NCBI RefSeq assembly: GCF_001552595.1
Contig: NZ_BCRM01000001.1
Location: forward strand, 1,116,001 to 1,180,000
Direction: 5' to 3'
Length of the DNA: 64,000 bases
Source of the DNA: Rhodococcus erythropolis NBRC 15567
GTDB taxonomy: Bacteria > Actinomycetota > Actinomycetes > Mycobacteriales > Mycobacteriaceae
The notes beneath the pieces were generated by a model. The model was not told the DNA's origin and made no database searches. It was given only the letters and a program-made list of their open reading frames with translations. The position numbers and the translations under genes are program-made. Shown here piece by piece: positions 61,376 to 64,000 of the stretch (its first letter is position 1; every line of letters starts with the position of its first letter).

Positions 61376-62674
61376 GTGCCCGCTGACAATGACACAAAGC
61401 CCACGCTTACTTACCCCGGTGGTGAGTACACGATGTCCATTGCCAGGGCAACAGAGGGCAATGACGGCATCGAGCTGGGAAAGCTGCTGGCCACAACGGG
61501 GTACACCACCCTTGACCCCGGTTTTGTGAACACTGCATCCACCAGTTCTGCAATCACCTACATCGACGGTGAGAAGGGAATCCTGCGTTACCGCGGATAT
61601 CCCATCGAGCAGTTGGCAGGTAAGTCGACGTTCATCGAGGTCAGCTACCTGCTGATCTACGGCGAACTGCCGACCGACGCCCAGCTCGAGTCCTTCACGG
61701 ACCGCATTCGTCGACACACCCTGCTCCACGAGGACCTCAAGCGGTTCTTCGACGGATTCCCGCGCAACGCTCACCCGATGCCGGTTCTCTCTTCCGCAGT
61801 GAACGCACTGTCGGCGTACTACCAGGATTCGCTCGATCCCGAGGATCCGGAGCAGGTGGAACTGTCCACCATCCGTCTTCTTGCGAAGCTGCCGACCATC
61901 GCTGCGTACGCGTACAAGAAGTCCGTCGGACAGCCGTTCCTGTACCCGGACAACTCGTTGAACCTGGTCGAGAACTTCATGCGTATGACGTTCGGCTTCC
62001 CGGCCGAGCCGTACCAGGGTGATCCCGAGGTCGCCAAGGCACTCGACATGCTGCTGATCCTGCACGCAGACCACGAGCAGAACTGCTCCACGTCGACCGT
62101 GCGCATGGTCGGCTCGTCGGACGCCAACCTGTTCACCTCCGTCTCTGCCGGCATCAACGCACTGTGGGGCCCGCTGCACGGCGGCGCGAACCAGGCAGTG
62201 CTCGAGATGCTCGACGAGATCAAGGCCAGCGGCAGCACCGCAGCCGAGTTCGTCCGCAAGGTCAAGAACAAGGAAGACGGCGTGAAGCTCATGGGCTTCG
62301 GGCACCGCGTCTACCGCAACTACGATCCGCGCGCTGCGCTGGTCCGCGAAACCGCGCACACCATCCTCGCCAAGCTCGGCGGCGACGACGAACTGCTCAA
62401 CATCGCAATGCAACTCGAAGAGGCCGCCCTCACGGACGACTACTTCATCGAGCGCAAGCTCTACCCGAATGTCGACTTCTACACCGGCCTCATCTACCGC
62501 GCGATGGGCTTCCCGCCGCGCATGTTCACGGTGCTGTTCGCCATGGGCCGTCTGCCCGGCTGGATTGCGCACTGGCGTGAAATGCACGAGGATCCGGCTA
62601 CGAAGATCGGCCGCCCGCGCCAGATCTACACCGGCTACACCGAGCGTGACTACAGAGACATCACGTCCCGCTGA
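61376..62674 (+). CDS. gltA: Citrate synthase, main TCA-cycle enzyme
   Basis: A 432-residue hexameric-type citrate synthase with the full triad: His268 (GPLHGGANQ), His310 (MGFGHRVYRN), Asp367 (NVDFYTG). The N-terminal beta-rich extension (LTYPGGEYTMSIARATEGNDGIELGKLL) is that of Gram-negative/actinobacterial GltA (Rv0896 type). It makes citrate from acetyl-CoA and oxaloacetate. GTG 61376. The last coding bases and the stop are tandemly duplicated just downstream. Confidence 0.95.
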   Translation: MPADNDTKPTLTYPGGEYTMSIARATEGNDGIELGKLLATTGYTTLDPGFVNTASTSSAITYIDGEKGILRYRGYPIEQLAGKSTFIEVSYLLIYGELPTDAQLESFTDRIRRHTLLHEDLKRFFDGFPRNAHPMPVLSSAVNALSAYYQDSLDPEDPEQVELSTIRLLAKLPTIAAYAYKKSVGQPFLYPDNSLNLVENFMRMTFGFPAEPYQGDPEVAKALDMLLILHADHEQNCSTSTVRMVGSSDANLFTSVSAGINALWGPLHGGANQAVLEMLDEIKASGSTAAEFVRKVKNKEDGVKLMGFGHRVYRNYDPRAALVRETAHTILAKLGGDDELLNIAMQLEEAALTDDYFIERKLYPNVDFYTGLIYRAMGFPPRMFTVLFAMGRLPGWIAHWREMHEDPATKIGRPRQIYTGYTERDYRDITSR

Positions 62675-62718
62675 CGCGTGACCTAGCGACATCACGTCCC
62701 GCTGACGCGTGACCTAGC
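62657..62718. repeat. 31-bp tandem repeat duplicating the gltA 3' end
   Basis: Two exact 31-bp units (62657-62687, 62688-62718) and the start of a third. The unit holds the last codons of gltA (DITSR) and its TGA stop. It lies between gltA and the FKBP gene. Confidence 0.9.
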
Positions 62719-62775
62719 GATATCACCACCCGCTAGTCTTCTGTACCCAACATTTCGCCTCAACGAGGAGGACCC

Positions 62776-63138
62776 ATGAGTAGCAAGCCCGTAATCGAGT
62801 TCCAGGAAGGCCCCGCGCCGACCGATCTGGTCATCAAGGATCTGGTTGTCGGAGAAGGCGCCGAAGCCGTTCCCGGTGGCACCGTCGACGTTCACTACGT
62901 CGGTGTCGAGTTCGAGTCCGGTGAAGAGTTCGACTCTTCCTGGAGCCGTGGCGAGTCCATTCAGTTCCCGCTTCGTGGCCTGATCAAGGGTTGGCAGGAC
63001 GGCATCCCGGGCATGAAGGTCGGCGGACGTCGCCAGCTCACCATTCCGCCGGAGCTGGCATACGGCCCCGCCGGTGCAGGGCACCAGCTTTCCGGCAAGA
63101 CCTTGGTCTTCGTGATCGATCTGCTGGAAGCCAAGTAA
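62776..63138 (+). CDS. FKBP-type peptidyl-prolyl cis-trans isomerase
   Basis: A 120-residue single-domain FKBP: VHYVGVEFESGEEFDSSWSRGESIQFPLRGLIKGWQDGIPGMKVGGRRQLTIPPELAYGP...LVFVIDLLEAK, with the usual active-site aromatics (Tyr, Phe, Asp, Trp). No signal peptide, so cytoplasmic. ATG 62776 follows GAGGAGGACCC. It may be co-transcribed with gltA. Two hairpins follow. Confidence 0.93.
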   Translation: MSSKPVIEFQEGPAPTDLVIKDLVVGEGAEAVPGGTVDVHYVGVEFESGEEFDSSWSRGESIQFPLRGLIKGWQDGIPGMKVGGRRQLTIPPELAYGPAGAGHQLSGKTLVFVIDLLEAK

Positions 63139-63142
63139 TTCA

Positions 63143-63186
63143 CTGTGCGCCTTTATTAACCCCCCGCGGTTAATAAAGGCGCACAG
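63143..63186 (+). terminator. Long perfect hairpin after the FKBP gene
   Basis: 19-bp perfect arms CTGTGCGCCTTTATTAACC and GGTTAATAAAGGCGCACAG around six bases. It lacks a T-run; a second terminator follows. Confidence 0.75.
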
Positions 63187-63193
63187 CACAAGC

Positions 63194-63226
63194 AGCCCCG
63201 CACCGTCAGGTGTGGGGCTTTCTTGC
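63194..63226 (+). terminator. Intrinsic terminator
   Basis: AGCCCCGCACC-GTCA-GGTGTGGGGCT followed by TTCTTGC. Stem has one wobble. Serves the FKBP transcript and lies next to the convergent permease stop at 63231. Confidence 0.85.
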
Positions 63227-63230
63227 GTAG

Positions 63231-63992
63231 TCAGCTCGCGGTCTTTCGTCGGTAGAGCCAGTTCGACCACACGAATCCCGCGGCGGCGATGCCCAGGCAC
63301 CACGCGAGGGCGATGGCCGCGCTGTTCCCGATCGGCGTGCCCATCAGGAGTCCGCGCACCGTCTCGATGATCGGGGTTACCGGTTGGTGCCGGGCAAATC
63401 CCTGCAGCCATGACGGCATTGTCTCAGCCGGTACGAAAGCAGTGCTGACGTAGGGCAGGAACATGATGGCGAAGGTGAATCCGCTTGCAGCCTCCGGGTT
63501 CTTGGCCAAGAGCCCCAAAGCTGTCGAGAGGTACGACATGGCAAAGACGAAGGCGACGATCACAGCGGCGACGCCGAGCCAGCGCAACGGATCGCTGGTC
63601 GGGCGAAATCCCATGATCAGCGCAACGACGACCACGATCGCCGTAGTCAGGACGTTGCGGACGACGCTGGCCAGTACATGACCGGTCAGGACCGACGACG
63701 GAGAGATCGCCAAGGTCCGGAAACGGTCTATGATCCCGTCCTTCATGTCGCTCGAGACGCTGACCGCGGTGGTCGAGGCGCCGAATCCGGCGCACAGAAG
63801 GATGATTCCTGGCACGACGTAGTCGATGTACTCGCTACCGGTGTTGATGGCGCCGCCGAAGACGTAGACGAACAGCAGCATGAGCATGACCGGAAGGGCT
63901 ATCGCGGTGATCATCGAATCCGGACTGCGCAGAACGTGTTTGAGATTCCGGCGGAGCATCACCGCGGAATCGATTGCAATGGTGGAGGTCAT
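63231..63992 (-). CDS. ABC-2 type (DrrB-like) export permease
   Basis: A 253-residue permease with six hydrophobic segments: LRRNLKHVLRSPDSMITAIALPVMLMLLFVYVFGGAI, GFGASTTAVSVSSDMKDGIIDRFRTLAISPSSVLTGHVLASVVRNVLTT, and the closing LYRRKTAS. The DMKDGIIDRFRTL loop is typical of daunorubicin-type exporters. The ATG at 63992 is preceded by TGA overlap geometry (ATGA), so the partner ATPase gene probably ends just beyond the right edge. Substrate unknown. Confidence 0.85.
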   Translation of the reverse strand: MTSTIAIDSAVMLRRNLKHVLRSPDSMITAIALPVMLMLLFVYVFGGAINTGSEYIDYVVPGIILLCAGFGASTTAVSVSSDMKDGIIDRFRTLAISPSSVLTGHVLASVVRNVLTTAIVVVVALIMGFRPTSDPLRWLGVAAVIVAFVFAMSYLSTALGLLAKNPEAASGFTFAIMFLPYVSTAFVPAETMPSWLQGFARHQPVTPIIETVRGLLMGTPIGNSAAIALAWCLGIAAAGFVWSNWLYRRKTAS

Positions 63993-64000
63993 CGAACGCT

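Noticed and set aside
61196-62695. Long antisense open frame (about 500 codons) opposite gltA
   Set aside because: gltA on the other strand is unmistakable; the antisense frame has low-complexity, His/Arg/Asp-rich sequence typical of high-GC shadows and no ribosome site.

Overview
This window is chromosomal DNA of a high-GC mycolata actinomycete, most probably Rhodococcus of the erythropolis/qingshengii type. That is inferred from codon use, the gene families present, and a gene order that, from memory of the M. tuberculosis map, follows Rv0861c to Rv0896. In order, the backbone carries XPB helicase, its helicase-associated partner, Rpf, CspB, DUF2771, MFS, DUF3027, DUF2530, MarR, TrmH-type methylase, DUF2537, SepH, serC, citA and gltA. 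I see no rRNA, tRNA, CRISPR array, IS element or prophage.

1-3060: a Mop/TOBE regulator (cut by the window edge) and modABC for molybdate uptake. 3036-14040: the most interesting block. It is a seven-gene minus-strand operon with stop/start overlaps between nearly all members. It encodes a Baeyer-Villiger-type flavoprotein, a PF10118 'metal-dependent hydrolase' whose residue pattern looks like a di-iron carboxylate oxygenase, a phthalate-dioxygenase-reductase-type electron donor, a SRPBCC protein, an aldehyde dehydrogenase, an SDR and an acyl-CoA synthetase. Two overlapping TetR genes diverge from it across a cluster of palindromic operators, and an acyl-CoA dehydrogenase follows. The set reads as an oxygenase-led pathway that turns a hydrophobic substrate into an acyl-CoA. 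It recalls the mymA operon of M. tuberculosis but is not identical to it.

14040-24117: a FUSC membrane protein, an ECF41/SigJ-type sigma factor, a sulfonate-type ABC importer with a DszA/SsuD-like FMN monooxygenase and an MFS exporter (organosulfur scavenging), an F420-type luciferase-like oxidoreductase and a DUF3239 protein. 24192-34926: a secreted M19-like amidohydrolase, XPB, an accessory insert (ADH, luciferase-like oxidoreductase, TetR, tiny AT-rich genes) and the XPB partner protein.

35010-43021: rpf with a c-di-AMP (ydaO-type) riboswitch leader and a perfect CRP/GlxR site further upstream; an iron-box-preceded secreted beta-propeller; YccF; a CspB-type cold-shock protein; DUF2771/MFS; glutaminyl cyclase; DUF3027. 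43090-53495: a GHKL (sacsin/Hsp90-like) ATPase, PAP2 phosphatase, an iron-siderophore binding lipoprotein behind an iron box, a purine permease, MarR, MFS, TetR and its operator pair, TrmH-type methylase. 53516-64000: DUF6928-like protein, SepH, SerC, two citrate synthases, PdxH, MFS, aldose epimerase, FKBP and an ABC-2 permease running off the right edge.

Regulation visible in the sequence includes palindromic operators at five loci, two iron boxes, one CRP/GlxR site, one riboswitch and several strong hairpins. A recurring oddity is tandem duplication of the last bases of genes including the stop codon (after yccF and after gltA).
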